A DNA stretch of 64,000 bases from Gavia stellata (GCF_030936135.1 NC_082601.1:45337671-45401670), one strand, 5' to 3'. Positions 1 through 13,400 are shown, counted from the first letter of the stretch. Numbers and translations: made by a program. Notes: a model not told the origin generated them from the letters alone.

Positions 1-624
1 GTCCTTTCCACGGGGTGCAGTCCTTCAGGAACAGACTGCTCCAGCGTGGGTCCCCCGCGGGATCGCAAGTCCTGCCAGCAAACCTGCTCCAGCGTGGGCT
101 CCTCTCTCCACGGCTCCACAGGTCCTGCCAGGAGCCTGCTCCAGCATGGGTTTCCCACAGGATCACAGCCTCCTTCGGGCATCCACCTGCTCCAGCGTGG
201 GGTCCTCCACGGGCTGCAGGTGGATATCTGCTCCACCGTGGATCTCCATGGGCTGCAGGGGGACAACCTGCTTCACCATGGTCTTCACCACGGGCTGCCG
301 GGGAATCTCTGCTCTGGCACCTGGAGCACCTCCTCCCCCTCCTTCTTCACTGACCTTGGGGTCTGCAGAGTTGTTTCTCTCACATATTCTCACTCCTCTC
401 TTCTCCGGCTGCCTCTTCCCAGTTTTTTCCCCCTTCTTAAATATGTTATCACAGAGGCGCTACCACTGTTGCTGATTAGCTCAGCCTTAGCCAGTGGCAG
501 ATCCGTCTTGAAGCCAGCTGGCATTGGCTCTGTCAGACATAGGAGAAGCTTCTAGCAGCTTCTCACAGAAGCCACCCCTGTAGCCCCCCCTGCTACCAAA
601 GCGCTGCCACGCAAACCCAATACA
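1..624 (-). mobile_element. LTR of an avian endogenous retrovirus, truncated by the window edge
   Basis: This stretch aligns almost base for base, with few substitutions and about one single-base indel, with 44933-45557, the terminal part of the complete LTR found at the other end of the window. It ends in CCCAATACA at 624, where unrelated sequence begins. It contains the same run of diverged short repeats built on CTCCAGCGTGGG and CACGGGCTGCAG. Transcriptional orientation is inferred as minus, because the complete copy has its TATA-like and AATAAA elements on the minus strand. The missing portion lies left of the window, so a target-site duplication cannot be tested. It probably sits in an upstream HYDIN intron. 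Reading frames here are not genes. Confidence 0.88.
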
Positions 625-1480
625 CCCAGAGCCACAAATTCTGCATCTCCCCAGAGCTGCTCCGAGCTTTCATCCGTTGGTCTCCACAACACACACCATT
701 TCATATTAAACTTGTAAACCTCGTTATTTTTTTTTTAACAGTCTGTTTCACAGACTTGTTTGTTCTATAGTACATGCTTGTGTGTTTGTATTTAGCTGCT
801 TATGGCAGACATGCATTTTGTAAGCCACATGTTCTGTACCTTTCAAAAAGACAATAACTGTTCCAGGAACTCTTCATTTCCTGGTCATGCTCAGCTTTAT
901 AGAGGGTAAAAGAATTACTGCAGACTAGCCTGCGGTTAGTGTTTCTTTACCTGAAGGAATCAATTTCCATTGAATATTCATTTGGCTTTATATCTAGCTC
1001 TAGTTCTTCATCTCTGGTTGTCGCTCCGTTCCCTCAGCAGCTAGAGCTGGTCTTGCTGCCGTGTTCGTATTGGGAAAACTTCTGTTGATCCTGTGTTCTC
1101 AGAGTGCATTTATCTCCCTAAAACACAAAACTGCACTGTTGAGGCAAAGGGCGATATGTTGGGGGCGATGAGGGTTGGCTGCTCTCTAAGGGATGGGGGG
1201 ATGAGGGGGGATCCCACCAGTGAGGCAGGTGGTGCCCGGATCACCAGATGAGTCTGTATACCCTGCAGCCTCCCCAATAGCATCTTTGGAGGAAGCCACC
1301 TGAGGCAGCAGTTCCCAAGAGGAGGTTAAATGGCAGCGAAGCTGTTCCTCCCTCCACTTGCAGCCAGGCCAGGCCAGCTCAGTGTCTGATGCAGCGAGAC
1401 CTGCAGGAAGCCCCTTGGAAAAATACTCTGATTATTAAGCCCCAAAGGCTGTTGATGCTCTGTCTGCAGCAACTGAGATG
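625..1480. other. Non-coding stretch, probably intron
   Basis: AT-moderate sequence with no exon, repeat or RNA gene that I recognise. It contains a short T-run near 727 and G-rich bases near 1190-1215. It lies between two LTRs and upstream of the first HYDIN exon in the window, so it is most simply intronic. Confidence 0.5.
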
Positions 1481-1485
1481 ATGTT

Positions 1486-2072
1486 TGTGTTGGGTCTGGC
1501 TGAGATGGAGTTCATTTTCCCCGCAGCAGCCCTCATAGTGCTGTGCTTTGTATTGGTAGCTGGAAGGTGTCGATAAGGCACCGGTGTTTTGGGTACTGCT
1601 GAGCAGTGCTCGCACAGCATCTGGGCTGTCTCTCCGACACTCCCCCCTCACTGCTAGGCTGGGGGTGGGCAAGATCTTGGGAGGGGTCATAGCCAGGACA
1701 GCTGACCCAAACTGCCCAAAGGGGTATTCCATAGCATATGACGTCTGCTCAGCAATAAAAGCTAAGAGAAGAAGGAGGAAGGGGGGGCATTCGTTATTAC
1801 GACGTGCGTCTTCTGGAGCAACCGCTAAGCGTACTGAAGCCCTGCTTCCCGGGAAGTGGCTGGACATCGCCTGCTGATGGAAAGCAGAGAATAAATCTTT
1901 TCTTTTCCTTTGCTTCTGTGCGCGGCCTTTGCTTTTGCCGTATTAAACTGCCTTTCTCGTGACCCAGGAGTTTTTTTCCATCTTATTTTCTCCCTGCCTT
2001 GTCCTGCTGAGGAGGGGAGTGATTGAGCGGCTTGGTGGGCACCTGGCGTCCAGCCGAGGTCAACCCACCACA
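1486..2072 (+). mobile_element. Complete solo LTR, avian endogenous retrovirus, with ATGTT target-site duplication
   Basis: The element starts TGTGTTGGG and ends CCACCACA, and is flanked on both sides by the identical pentamer ATGTT (1481-1485 and 2073-2077). A 5-bp duplication with TG...CA ends is diagnostic of retroviral integration followed by LTR-LTR recombination. Internal landmarks in order are a CRE-like TGACGTC near 1740, a TATA-like AATAAAAG near 1755, and ATTAAA near 1942 as a probable polyadenylation signal, giving plus orientation. From memory of bird genomes it resembles a very abundant LTR type (ERVL/ERVK-like); the exact family name was not checked. Length is 587 bp. No coding capacity. 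Confidence 0.9.
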
Positions 2073-2307
2073 ATGTTCTTCAAGAAGCTTTTCCCTGCTG
2101 TGCACAACCAGAGCAGCTGCTGGATGGTGATAAACTTCGGGGCAGCCAAGGTCTGGCTCTTGCTGTAGCTTTGAGCTAGGTCAGCCTTTTTGGAGGTGCC
2201 TTTATTGCTGAGTGTGCAGTTGGATAATGCCTTCAGGGTGCTGAAGCTGGGTGATCGCTGGGAAATGGCAGCTCCCATGACATTTTCCATCTCTGCTTCT
2301 CTTCTAG

Positions 2308-2563
2308 CCTGGATCCCTGCTGCTTCCACTTCAAGATGACAAATAAAGGGCGACGCACCCAATACCTGTATTGGACAACAGAAGGTTTCAGCCCGTTTCA
2401 CCAGCATCATCGTCTCCCTGCCATTGGTACCACCAAGGGCAAAGATTCCGCCCAGAACCCCAAACCTGCCTGCCCTGTGTTTAAGCTTCGGCCTCTGAGG
2501 ATGGAGCTGATGCCGGGCAAGACTGTGGAGATGATGCTGGAAGGCTTCTCCAGCACTCCGCAG
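2308..2563 (+). CDS. HYDIN: HYDIN exon (first in window)
   Basis: Acceptor CTTCTAG ends at 2307 and donor GTGAGG starts at 2564. The exon opens with one base completing an upstream codon and then reads 85 codons without a stop, including MTNKGRRTQYLYWTTEGF, a recognisable HYDIN segment, and ends in GFSSTPQ. The internal ATG is not a start: the frame is open from the acceptor and the preceding exon lies left of the window. Confidence 0.88.
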
Positions 2564-4544
2564 GTGAGGTCCCCCATGAGGGCTGAGCCTTTCCCATCAG
2601 ATCACGTCCACTGGGACTTCTTTGGCAGCCCCTTGACATTTTCCTGCGAAAATGAGCAAGAGCTTTCCAGAAACTGTTTTAATGCCACAAGTTACCACGG
2701 CAGCACCAGTTGCTTTTCTTGCTGGCCACCATCAGTTGCTAAGGCTTTTTTGTGTTTCTAGAGCTACCATAAACCCAACTTGCTGACACCAAAATGGGGG
2801 CTGAAGGAAGTATTGCTACTTCAGGGGCCAAGGGCAGGTTATAAGGTGTCGTGTGCTGAGGCAGAAAGGAAGGGCAGGGGAAATAAGTTACACTTGGACT
2901 AGGGGGACAGGCAGAAAGTAGATTAAAAAATGCAAGGTCATCTATCTGGGGGAAGCAGCGAGCAAAACAAACCACCTGTGAAGGGGGGGAGTGTCTGGGA
3001 GCAGCATCATTTTTCCTCTGTAGACAAACGTAAGCAGAGGGCTTGTCTAGCACTGAGTCCTGGAGGAAAAAAAAACGAACAGGGTGTGTCAGCTCTAATG
3101 ATCATTCCCCATGTGGGAGCCTGTTCCCAGGGACCTTTATAATTGGCAGCTTGACTTTTGTCAATATTTCCATACCAGCTCGCCCCAGTCTCTCAGCCAG
3201 CCCCGGTGTCCCAAGGGCAGCCAGGTCTTGCAGCACCTTGGATGGCAGCTGAGAGGGGGGATTTCAGCAGGGTCACTGGGCGTTCTCCCTGGACCCTTCT
3301 TTCCAGGGGGAATCCAACTCTGCAGAGAAACTGCCAGCTACCCCTGGTGTGCATTCCCTGGCTCCAGGACCACTGGGCACAGATGTTTAAGCAACTATGG
3401 ACTAAATCTGCATTAAGCTCCTGCTGACAGCAGTGCTTTGAAAGGTTTTTTAAAGGGTTGCCTCAGTGGCAGCTTGAGGAAGACTTGATTACTCACTCAA
3501 TTGACTGTGATGGGATTGTCCCTGGGCAGTTCTGAGCCCAAAGGTTTTGCTGAAGAGGGAAAAAGGTACTGGAAAGGAAACAAAGTGATCAGGGCACTGG
3601 TGAGGGTGTCTTGCCTGGAAAGGCCAAAGGGGATCTGTGAGCTCAGCTGTGGCTGCCTGGCTCATGCAGTCAAAGCCCAGACCCTGGGAGTGGGCTTTCC
3701 ACCTTACTTGGGTCTTGGGAACTTAATTTTCTTCAGGTTGGTCAGAAGCCCAACTGCCTGCACTGCCTGTGCAGCACAGATGATTTTGGAGGCTGTAGAC
3801 TCCGAGGAGTTGTTGGGTTGTGGTGTTGTACCAGAGGGAAGAATGAGAAATGACAGGAGGAATTTGGGAAAGTGAAACCACGAGAAATCAGGAAAAAGTC
3901 TTGAACATAAGAGCATCCAGCTTCAGCAGAGGGTTTTTGTGTGGAGTGCAAGACATCTCTTTCCTAGGGAGATTTCTTTTCAAAGCAGCTCTAGAAGGGC
4001 ACAGTACATCCTAGGAATGAGTGATCCCCTCTTTACCTGAAGGCAGGCTGGCTGTTTGGGTTTTTCCCATGCATCCTTTCCACTAAGCTTCCAAGGGAGG
4101 GTTTGCTGGCATTGGCCCTTCTACCACTTGTTTCCCTTAATATAGTTATATATTTTTTTAATCAGTTCCTACAGCTTTTTGTAAGGATTATGCTTAGCGA
4201 TGGGGCACATCAAAACAAGCATCATTTGGGGCAGGGATTATTACGATTGTAGACAGCACGTGACTCAAGTGCCTTTTGTGGATGTTGGGGTGTAGTGGTA
4301 TGGATGTTTGAGTGCAGCATAAATAGGGTGTAGCATAGAAAGAGAGAGGGCTGTTGAGGAGACGAGTGACTGTCACTTTAGGGCAGTAATACCTGTTGAT
4401 GGTTGATGGCCAAGATCCCATGGCACAGTTTTTATCCAGGCTATCAAAATCCTTTATGTCCACGGTCGGGTGGCTAGCAAATGTGGGGTGTTTTCTGGAC
4501 GCCCTGCTAGCACCCGCTGGGTGACGTGTGACTCTTGCATGCAG
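2564..4544 (+). other. HYDIN: HYDIN intron
   Basis: The flanking exons join in phase 0 (GFSSTPQ then VVKERLL). I see no further exon, repeat element or RNA gene in it. Confidence 0.7.
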
Positions 4545-4688
4545 GTAGTGAAGGAGCGGCTGCTGTGTCACGCCATGGTGGGGAGCAAGGCAGGGAAGGC
4601 ACAGATTATGCAAGTGGACGTCACCTGTGAGTTCGTTGCTCCCATTCTGCAAATATCCTGCAGAGAAATCACTTTCCGGGTGGAGAAG
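4545..4688 (+). CDS. HYDIN: HYDIN exon
   Basis: Acceptor TGCATGCAG, donor GTAAGT. It is 144 bases, exactly 48 codons in phase 0, reading VVKERLLCHAMVGSK and ending ITFRVEK. The pattern of a beta-rich ASH repeat (CEFVAPILQIS) is visible. Frame fully open. Confidence 0.88.
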
Positions 4689-6100
4689 GTAAGTCTTTGG
4701 ATTGCATGCTGGCATTGAATAGCTTGGCTGATGACTGAGAGCCCGTGGGGTGTGTGTGCTTGTGTTCAAAGGGGGAAGTTAAATATCTTGTCCGAGTCCT
4801 CAGGGCTTTGACTATTGATTTGAGCAGGACCAAGTTTTTGCCATTAACACCGAGATCATTATTTCGCTCCTCTGGGCTTGGGGACAGTCTCACCAGCCGT
4901 ATTCGGCCTTTCTTGAGGTGGATACAGAATTGAGCTGCTGAGCCAAGGGCACAGGGTGAGACGTGTGGGACCCACGAGAACAGCGTGGGCTTTGCGCAGC
5001 CCCCTCGTGTGCTGGGGCTGCAGGTGGGAGAGCAGAGAGCTGCAGCTGAGTGATGCTAAACCTGCTCCTCACCCCTCCTGAGGTGCTTTGTAAAGTAAGT
5101 GAGGACGTTTTCAGGGATGGGACTGGTTTTTAACTTCACCGAAGTAAAACTGACATTACAGCTGCTCTGCTGAGGGGGATCGTGGCCACTTCTAGAGAGA
5201 CACCAGTTTCTGTACTCAGGATAAAGGGAGGTTTTTGAGGATCCTCCTTCAAGGCACGGTGAAGTCTGAACACTGATCCTGTAGGGGAGCTGAGAAAAAC
5301 TGAGAGAGCTGTCAGCTCCTCAGGCTGATGAGGGAAAACTGTCATCTCTTGTCTCTCTTTGCCTTCTCTGCTCTTGGTGTGCTCTTTGCATTTCCCCAAG
5401 CCTCACTTTCTTCAAAGGACCCGCAGATGTCCTTCCGCTGCAGTGATGGTAATATCAACACAAAGCAGGAGCCCTCTAGTCTCTGGATCCTGACTCCTGC
5501 ATCATCTTTCTCTCTCCCGTGAGGTGTCTGAAAAAGAGAAGATACTTCATAATTATTTAGTTTCTGTGTTTTCAGGTCTCTCCTCTGGTTCCCAGGCTTC
5601 CAGAGAAGCACAAAATCCTGTGAGCAGGGAGTTCAGATTTAATTAGAAGCTTTTCAGCTCTGCCTGATGTCTGCCTGTGGTCTGCTTGATGCCCCACGCT
5701 CTGATTTATCGAGTACTACGAAGCTGCAGCTGATTGATGTCAATACACCCCAAAGTAGTTTCCCAAAGCCTGTCTAGTTTATATAAACCATGCAGAGACA
5801 AAAGCTCTGGGTTCACTTTCTCTTTTGATCTTGTTCAAGCAGCTGCCTCCTCTCGGGGTCCTATCCCCCCATCTGTACGTGAGACTGTTTCCCTGTCCCC
5901 CGGGGGATGCTGTAGTTTCTAAAGATGAAAAGCATCTGATCTACTTCAAGGAAACCTTTCTAGAAGGGTAGAAGTGAATAAAAATAGTAAATAGAGATGT
6001 ATGCTCTTTTGGGGTTGAAAACCTTGAAATGCATCAGAAAAGGGAAGGAGGTCCGTGGCCGCTTCAGGTTGCTTTTTTTCCTTGTCTCCTGTTTCTGTAG
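4689..6100 (+). other. HYDIN: HYDIN intron
   Basis: Joins two phase-0 exons. No other feature recognised. Confidence 0.65.
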
Positions 6101-6244
6101 CAACCCAGTGATGTCCTAACTCTTCAGTACCAGCCTCTTTCATTAAAAAACATGTCCTCCCTGCCACTCAGCGTTGTCCTGGCCTTGGAGCAACCCTTCA
6201 TGATCTGCGATGCGGACCGGCAGCCCCTCCCCGCAGATGTTCAG
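6101..6244 (+). CDS. HYDIN: HYDIN exon
   Basis: Acceptor TTTCTGTAG, donor GTGAGC. It is 144 bases, 48 codons, phase 0, with PLSVVLALEQPFMICDA. The conserved LPLSV...F.IC pattern is typical of an inter-strand segment of a HYDIN ASH repeat. Frame open. Confidence 0.88.
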
Positions 6245-7099
6245 GTGAGCAGCCGTGGACCTTGGTGCTGGTGGGGTTTGAAGAGGGAGGAGTGTGGTGG
6301 TGCGCTTCTGTTGGGAGGTCCTCTGGTAGAGAGGTTTATTCTTTAGAATCAGCAGTAGACTGGCCTGAACTAAATCAGATTTGAAACGAGTTGCTGAAGG
6401 AAACGAAATATCATCTGAATTGGGGAAATATGTCCTGGCTCTAAGCCATGAGGAGAGGGGAGCGTGCAACTAGGTCTGGGCACGCCATGTAGTAAAGGTG
6501 TCTCCTGGAAACCATCCTAGCTCTCCAGCAGCCATCCTTGGATAACCTCAAGAGCAGCTTGCTCCCTTCAAGGGCAGCCCTGCTTTCAGGAAGGCTGAGG
6601 ATGCTCCTCCAGCTGCTCCCTGGCACCTGCCCCGTTGTTGGTGGAAGGTGTTGGGTATGGACTCTGCTAAACGTGTTGTGGTAGGCACGGCCACCATTTC
6701 TGTGCCGTGCCAGTGACTAGCACCTGCAAGGGTGAGGCTGCAATGCCGTTGCGCTTGTGCTGTGAGGAAAAAGATGTTCCTCTGGAGTCAGGGCAAAAGG
6801 CCCGGGCTTGCCAGAGTGCTGGTTTAGTTATGTATTTAGCATATAGCTTCTGTGGGTCCAGAATTCAGGAGGACAGTCTTTCTTTCCCTCTTGTACTGAT
6901 GCAGAGCCCAGAGGCATGAGCGTGAGATAGTCTCAGACCAGAGTGTTGTGGTGCTTGCGGGCAGGCGCACACTGTGAAGAAAAGGAAGGATGAACTGAGA
7001 AGGCCACGTTGGGGTCACACGTTGAATATTTACATTTTCATGCCGTCAGACCTTGGGACTTCATCACACTGGTGGTTAATACTCTTCATCTCCTTGCAG
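6245..7099 (+). other. HYDIN: HYDIN intron
   Basis: Intronic sequence between two phase-0 exon borders. No other feature recognised. Confidence 0.6.
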
Positions 7100-7413
7100 C
7101 CCATGAAGCTGGAGATAGGAGAGGAACTTCATCTCTCCATCAGCTTTAACCCTGCTTATGAAGAGGGTTTGAATACCTGGGTAGCAGAGAAGGCTCTGAA
7201 GATACGCTTTCTCGAGCACCCTCAGGAGGAGCAGGTCACCGTTCGGGGAGAAGTCTACTTCCCCAATCTCCATTTCCCGACCATGGCCGTGGACTTTGGG
7301 TGCCTCTTGAATGACACCGAAGCTGTGCGTTACGTCAGGATGACAAACTGCAGCCCACTTCCTGTCCGGTACCACTGGTCCTTCCTGATGGACAGCCACG
7401 TGAACCAGATGAG
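7100..7413 (+). CDS. HYDIN: HYDIN exon
   Basis: Acceptor CTCCTTGCAG, donor GTATGT. It is 314 bases reading PMKLEIGEELHLSI and SFNPAYEEGLNTWVAEKALK, then a second repeat beginning LHFPTMAVDFGCLLNDTEAV. It ends with two bases of an Arg codon, completed by the first base of the exon at 15360. This is the most strongly HYDIN-like exon in the window and is fully open. Confidence 0.93.
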
Positions 7414-10400
7414 GTATGTGCACCTCCACCCTCTCCTTGAAGCTCTTCTTCCCGGTGTCCTGTTTGTACTTTGCAAAGACCAAGCTGTTTGCCTGGCATC
7501 CGACGAATTGCTTTCAACTTTCCCTTGCGGAAAGAACACCTACCAGCTGTGGTCAGGCTAGATGCGCAGGGAATAGGTGATCTCCACCAGTTTGATGCTG
7601 GGAAAGAGGCAGCATTCTCCAGGAAAGCTGGTGTGGAAAGCTGCTTTCTCAGACCTTCATGGCCTGAGGCAATTACCACCTTGCTGAAGTGAGTTTTCAT
7701 CTGCTCAACTGCACGTTACATTCGCCAAACAGCTCTTTAGTGTTTTACAGTGAAATGGCAGGTTCTGCTGCAGCTTTGGGTACAGCTGTAGGTGTTGGTG
7801 GGAGGACTTGTCTGAACATCCCCTGGGAGCAGGGCCACCCAGCGCTGGTCTGTGGTTTCCAAGCCAATCATGCAGTCCTGCTGGAGCAGATCTATAAACA
7901 CATTTCTAGCAGTTCCTCCTGCTGTGGCCTCTCTGCATAGTACAAAAGTCTAGTCTGGGCAGTTTTGATTACAGTAGCAAATGGGTTTTCCATAATGCCT
8001 TAGGAAACCGAGCAAAGTTAGCCATTGTGCATTGAAGTGCTGCTATTACAAATAGTAGAGATCCTCAATAAACAGTTTTGTTTAGGGCATTGGGATCTGT
8101 CTCAGAGGAGACAACCTACTGGGAAGTGGAAATTAGCTATGGTTATGAGGAGGGCTTGGGGGAGAAGACCTGGGCATTGGGGTAGCCCATTCACAGCTGG
8201 CTCTTGGCAAGTAACAAGAAGTCTTTAGTGTGGCCCTTCTTGATGCACGGCACCTTCAAGAACAGACCCTAAAATGCAGAGGAAAGTCTGCAAAAGCAGG
8301 TGGAGAGAGGTGGGCAGGGGAAGAGGAGCAGGGCTGTAAGCTCTGCTTGGAGGCCCCTGTCATCTCCTGGTAAATGAGATTAGGGTTTAAATACTAGCTA
8401 AAGGGAAAATCTAATTTTGATGATAGAACAATGCATGTATTTTATAGTAAGAGAAACAAACGTATTACAGCAAAGCCTGTGTGGAATTAATTTCCTCTGG
8501 AGCCACTTGTTGGCCGATTGCCTGTTTATCTTGACTCTTCTTTTTTTAGAATCAGTTTAGGTTTTTGGAAATGTAAATGCTGAATCAGTTTTCAGCTTTT
8601 AATTACCCCGGTCTCCACCTAAAAAGGCTTTGCTGGACCTGAGCCTGCAGGTGCTCATTCTTCCAGTGGACGCAGAGTCACCCAACTCTGCTGAGTTGGT
8701 AGCAGCTGAGGGTCCGGAGCATCTGGCAGGATAGCAGCCTCGGCTCCAAAGGGTTTGGCATAGCCCCTTTGCTGGCTCGTTAGCACTGTGGATGTTACAA
8801 CAGCTCCCTTTTCTGCTCTGCATTTTAATTAAGCAGTAATGTACTCTCTCTGGGTCCCTCAGCAGACACCATGTGATCCTCTGTGGCAGAGCTGGAAATG
8901 AAGACTGTCTCCAAGCTATTCACACCTCAAATGGCTCGTGAAGAGCCCTGCAGAAGGGCAACATGTCAGATGTTATTTCTGGTCCACATTAAGCACTGTT
9001 GGTATTCTAAATTGTCCGATCAAGGTCACTCAGTCTGACACTGAGGGAATCAAACACGAGGTCCCATGAAGGTGAGATCAATAGAATTTAACCATCCATA
9101 CATCTAACCTTGCTGGAGCCAATCATCAGAGGCTCCCAGCGTCAATCAGACACACACACACATTTATTTTGGCCAGAAGAGAAAAGTGTTGTTTCTCTGC
9201 CTGGAGAAGATGCTGTGTGCTTGGATCTCTTTTCTTTTTTCCTCTAATTGTTCAACCCATTTTTTCCTCCTTACTCTTCAGTCACTGCTGCTACTTTGAG
9301 CAGAGCAATCATAGAAGCAGCAGAGTCCAACCGTTGCTGTGTGGCTGGACATGCCCAACTCACACCAACCCATGCCCCTTCTCTGACACTGCTGAGCCAT
9401 AAATCTCTCCTGGGTACTCTTCTTCTCTGTGGTTAGAGACAGAGTGAGAATAGGCTCTCCTTACCTCTTGGACCTTTGATAGCTCAAAGCCAAGTTAAGC
9501 CTTTGCACCCAGATGTTTTCTGCGGTGTTGGAAAGGATCTCCAGAATGGCCCAGCAGGAGATAATAGATCTGGAGTCAATTTCAAACATTCCATCATCTT
9601 TCTTATCTTAAAGGTTTCTTCTTGAAAGACAGATTTGTCCCCCTTTCTAAGGGCAGTACCCAGCTCCTCAGCTTTGTTTGGGATTCCCATCAAAAGGAAG
9701 ACATTAAATCCAAGGGATATACAAGGATTTTCTTAGAGACCTGTGACAAAGGCTGCCAAAGGCTCACCCCCAAACTTAGCTGTTCTCTAGAGTTGTTATC
9801 CTTTATTAAGGATCCATGCCTTGTCATTTCCTTTGAGCATTGCTGTTCCTGCATCACCTCTTTGTCCCCTTCACGCGAGCCATGTTCCCTCCCTGGGATA
9901 GAGCTAACACACGCCTTGCGCTCCGTGTGCCAGGATGGATCAGCAGGGGCTCTGCACCTCCGTGGCACATGTCAGGCCCCCTCCATGTGTTGATCCGACG
10001 TCTCTGGAGAGTGGGAGAGTCTTGGCTACAAATCCAGCATAATGAATTGCCAGTAGATTCTTTGGGGAAAGGGATTGTTGGGCTAAACATGTAGAAGATG
10101 ACTCTTTCCTGTCCATCCAGGATTTTTCAGCCAATTTGTTTTGAACAAACCAGCAGCCTTTCTCCTCCCAAGTGGATCTTCCTATAGCATTAGTAATTCC
10201 TCATGCCTCTGCCCTCTCTCCGTCCATGTCCCCTGGCAGGTTGCATTGCAGGGACCCTGCGAGCCAGATCCCAGCCTTGTTACTGACAAAAAACCCCCAC
10301 AACCCCAAGTCTGTGTTATACTTGATGAGTTTTTTTGCTTTGTTGTTGGTTTTATAAGAAGGAAGAAATGGAAAACGTAGAGAGTGAGAAACCGGGCAAG

Positions 10401-13400
10401 GCAAAAATCTGACAGCAGTGCTGTGTCAGCCACCGGAGGGGAGAGGTAGCAACATGAGCAGCGAGAATATACATCCAAAATGCCTACGTCCACCATGCCC
10501 CTGATGGCGGGGAGTCTGGGATGGGTGACAGTAGAGCATACCCCCTTGTCACCCCCCAGTGCTATCAGCTCCTTGGGGCAGTATGTTTTGGGCTTTGGTA
10601 GCCCTATGGGTGGTCTTTCTCCTGCTTCAATCCCATGGGTAACTTAGAAAAGGAGGACTGAGTCGTGATGGAAGTGTGCTGCTGAAGGTGTCCTTCAGCT
10701 GCGTGTGGTTTGGCAGCAGCCGAGAAGCGGTTTGCTCAGTGTAACAGAGAAGTGGCCTCTTATTTTTTGGAGACGGAGTCTCTTGGAGCAAGGGCTGGGT
10801 GCCGCGCAGGCTTCACTTCTGGGGTGGCAGTCCGGCTGCCGTGAACGGCTTACAGAGAGGCTCTGTACTCATGGACAGAGGCACTGGGGAGCTGAAGCAA
10901 GGGAGACTTGGGGAAATTTGCAACCTGTTCCCCTCCAGAAAGGATAAAAAGTAAATACAGTGAGTGCCAAGGTGGGGTTTGGAGCCAGGAGTAAGTGAGC
11001 ATATGTTGTTACCAAGTCTGTATTAGAGACATAAACCCGTATACTAGGTGTGGTACAGTGATGCTTTATCAGAACAAAGGTTGGAGGGTGATAATTTCCT
11101 ATTTGAAATGTGTCTGTAAACTTGCTTCTTCTCTACGTTCACCTTCAGCATGGTGACCCTCGCCATGTACCCTCCAGCTCTGTGCCTTCCAGCACGACAC
11201 TGCTTTTTCCCAGCTCATTTGCTGGGAAGCTGCAGGTTTGCGACAGCTTCTGCTGCCCCGGGGCTTCTGACCAACGGTTTCACTGTTGAGCACCTGGAGG
11301 ACTTTTACCTGGGCCATCGCGATGGAGGTTGGAGCCCAGAACGGCTGCGTGGGAATCACTTCAAGTATTACACTTGGGTTTTCTGAGGCTCAGCCTCCTC
11401 CTTTGTATGAGGGTGACAGACCCCGAGAGCTTTCCTTTGCCCTGGCAGATGGGGGAGCAGCCCCAGGGTGTTGGAGGAGTGGATTTAGGGCAAGGGAGGT
11501 GAAGGAGAACCCATTGCTTGGGTGAAAAGCGCTGCACATCCCCCCTGAGGTGCTGTCAGGCAGCTGACTTTCTCCCTGGCTTTGTCCTGTGCCATCAGGA
11601 CAAAGCTTGGGAGATGTCCATGTGTCATCCACGCCCTGAGTGGGCTGCGGTTAGATGGGGGTTGCCTTCTGGTTTTACAGCTGGCCAGCAAATGCTGGCT
11701 GGAAGGTGACTTCTTGCTGTGCCAGCAATGTTCAGCTAGGGAAACTGGGGAGCAGCCGACTTCTCTCTTTGCTTTCTGAATGTCTTCATTACCCAAGGCA
11801 CAGAGTGGGAACCCAAGGTACGTTTGCACTGCAAACAGCATCCCTCTCCCTATAAATGCCATTATGCCTGTGCTGCCGGGATGGCTCATGCTTTAATTGC
11901 TGCTGGGCTGCTGCTCAAGGCCCCGTCTCCGCAGAGCTTTACTGTTTATGAAACAAAATGTTGATTTTTCCAGACCTCGTTTCTCTTAATCTCTCCAGCT
12001 GTTTCTCACCCATTACACTTTTCCTACATTCTGCAAGCTGTGCATCACACAGCTTTCCTTAAGGGAAAACCCATCTGAACCCACTGGCATCACTCTGCCC
12101 AAGAGTGTCATTTCTAGTATTGCTGTGCTCTTTGCTGGTGCATCCCTGTCTTCACAGGGGAGCTGAGAAGTCTTTGCACTCTTAGGAGTGGGAGCTCAAG
12201 CCAAATTTGAATCCCTGTGTCAAATCTTCACGTGTTTTTGGGTATAAATCTGCACTGGGGATTTTTGTGCTGACTCCTTCTAGTCCAAGGTGCTTGCTAG
12301 CAGACAGGTGATGGAGAGCTCAGCTCCCTGCCAGTCCCATCATCCGCCCGGAGCTGGCTGCTGCCGAGACAGGGATTGACATCAAAAACCCTTCCAGAGA
12401 ACGGGGATTTTGTCCTGTGTGAGGCTGGACTCTGCCAGGACAGTGAAGCTGATGCTCCTCCTTCTGTACAGCCACTCTTTCCCCTCGAGAGGCTAATACT
12501 GGGATGGTGGATGGACAGCAAGGGTTTTGGGTTGGCTTCAGATCCCTTGCAGCTTACTGGCTGGTTTAAGGCAGACAAGGAGAGTACCAGTCAGGGAGAT
12601 CATTTCCCAAGACATCATCACGCATTTGTGACCACAGTGTTGTGGTCCCCAATGGCTTCTTTGCCAATGGTTTCTTTGGCCACAGCCACCAGCTCCATGT
12701 GCTGTAGGTGAGGAGCCACTCCGTGCTGCGATAGACTCTGTTAAATGACACTGTTAAAAAAGAAAAAATTGTCTCTCATCCAGCTGGCCCATCTCTTCAT
12801 CCCTGAAAATAGCCACAGTGTGAAGAACCACCATTCCTGCTGCCCTCGTAGCTGCCAGGCGCATTGATTCACAGAATCATAGAATATCTCAGGTTGGAAG
12901 GGATCTATAAGGTTTATTGAGTCCAACTCCCTTCTCCTCGCAGGACTATCTAAAACTAAACCATATGCCTAAGAACATTGCCCAGATGATCCTTGAACTC
13001 TGACAGATTGCCGTGCTGCTCGCAGAATCAGGTGGATTGTCTTTGCCCACTCAACAAACAAGTAGCAATTGGGTTAAGAGAGTATGGCCCCTGTGTTCAA
13101 ACAGCCCTGGTGAGGACTTTGGGATGTTGAGGAGGTATCACCATAAATCTACACCTCCTGACTCAGAGAGGGAGGCAGGCAGGGGCAAAGTGGGGGGAAC
13201 CCTTTAGCTCTCTACAGCAGAGCAGCTTGGGGAGGACTTCAGCTCCCAGGGAGATTTCATGGGGCTCTGCAAAGGAGCTGGAGTTGTTATTAACAACTCT
13301 CAGGAGTTGTTTTTAACCGGCAGTATTCATCAGAAGCGCTCTAAGAGCCGCAGTTTCTTTTCCTTGCTAGGGTGGATCACAGGTAGGAGTTTTGGGACAG

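Noticed and set aside
1..555. Open frames of 110-170 codons at the left edge
   Set aside because: The same frames recur at 44771-45488 inside an LTR bounded by a target-site duplication, so they are LTR sequence.
2336..2761. Apparent start codon of a 141-residue protein
   Set aside because: The frame is open from the acceptor at 2307, and the end of the frame lies beyond a good donor at 2564, so it is an internal exon.
9151..9163. CA dinucleotide run
   Set aside because: Too short to be more than an ordinary intronic microsatellite.
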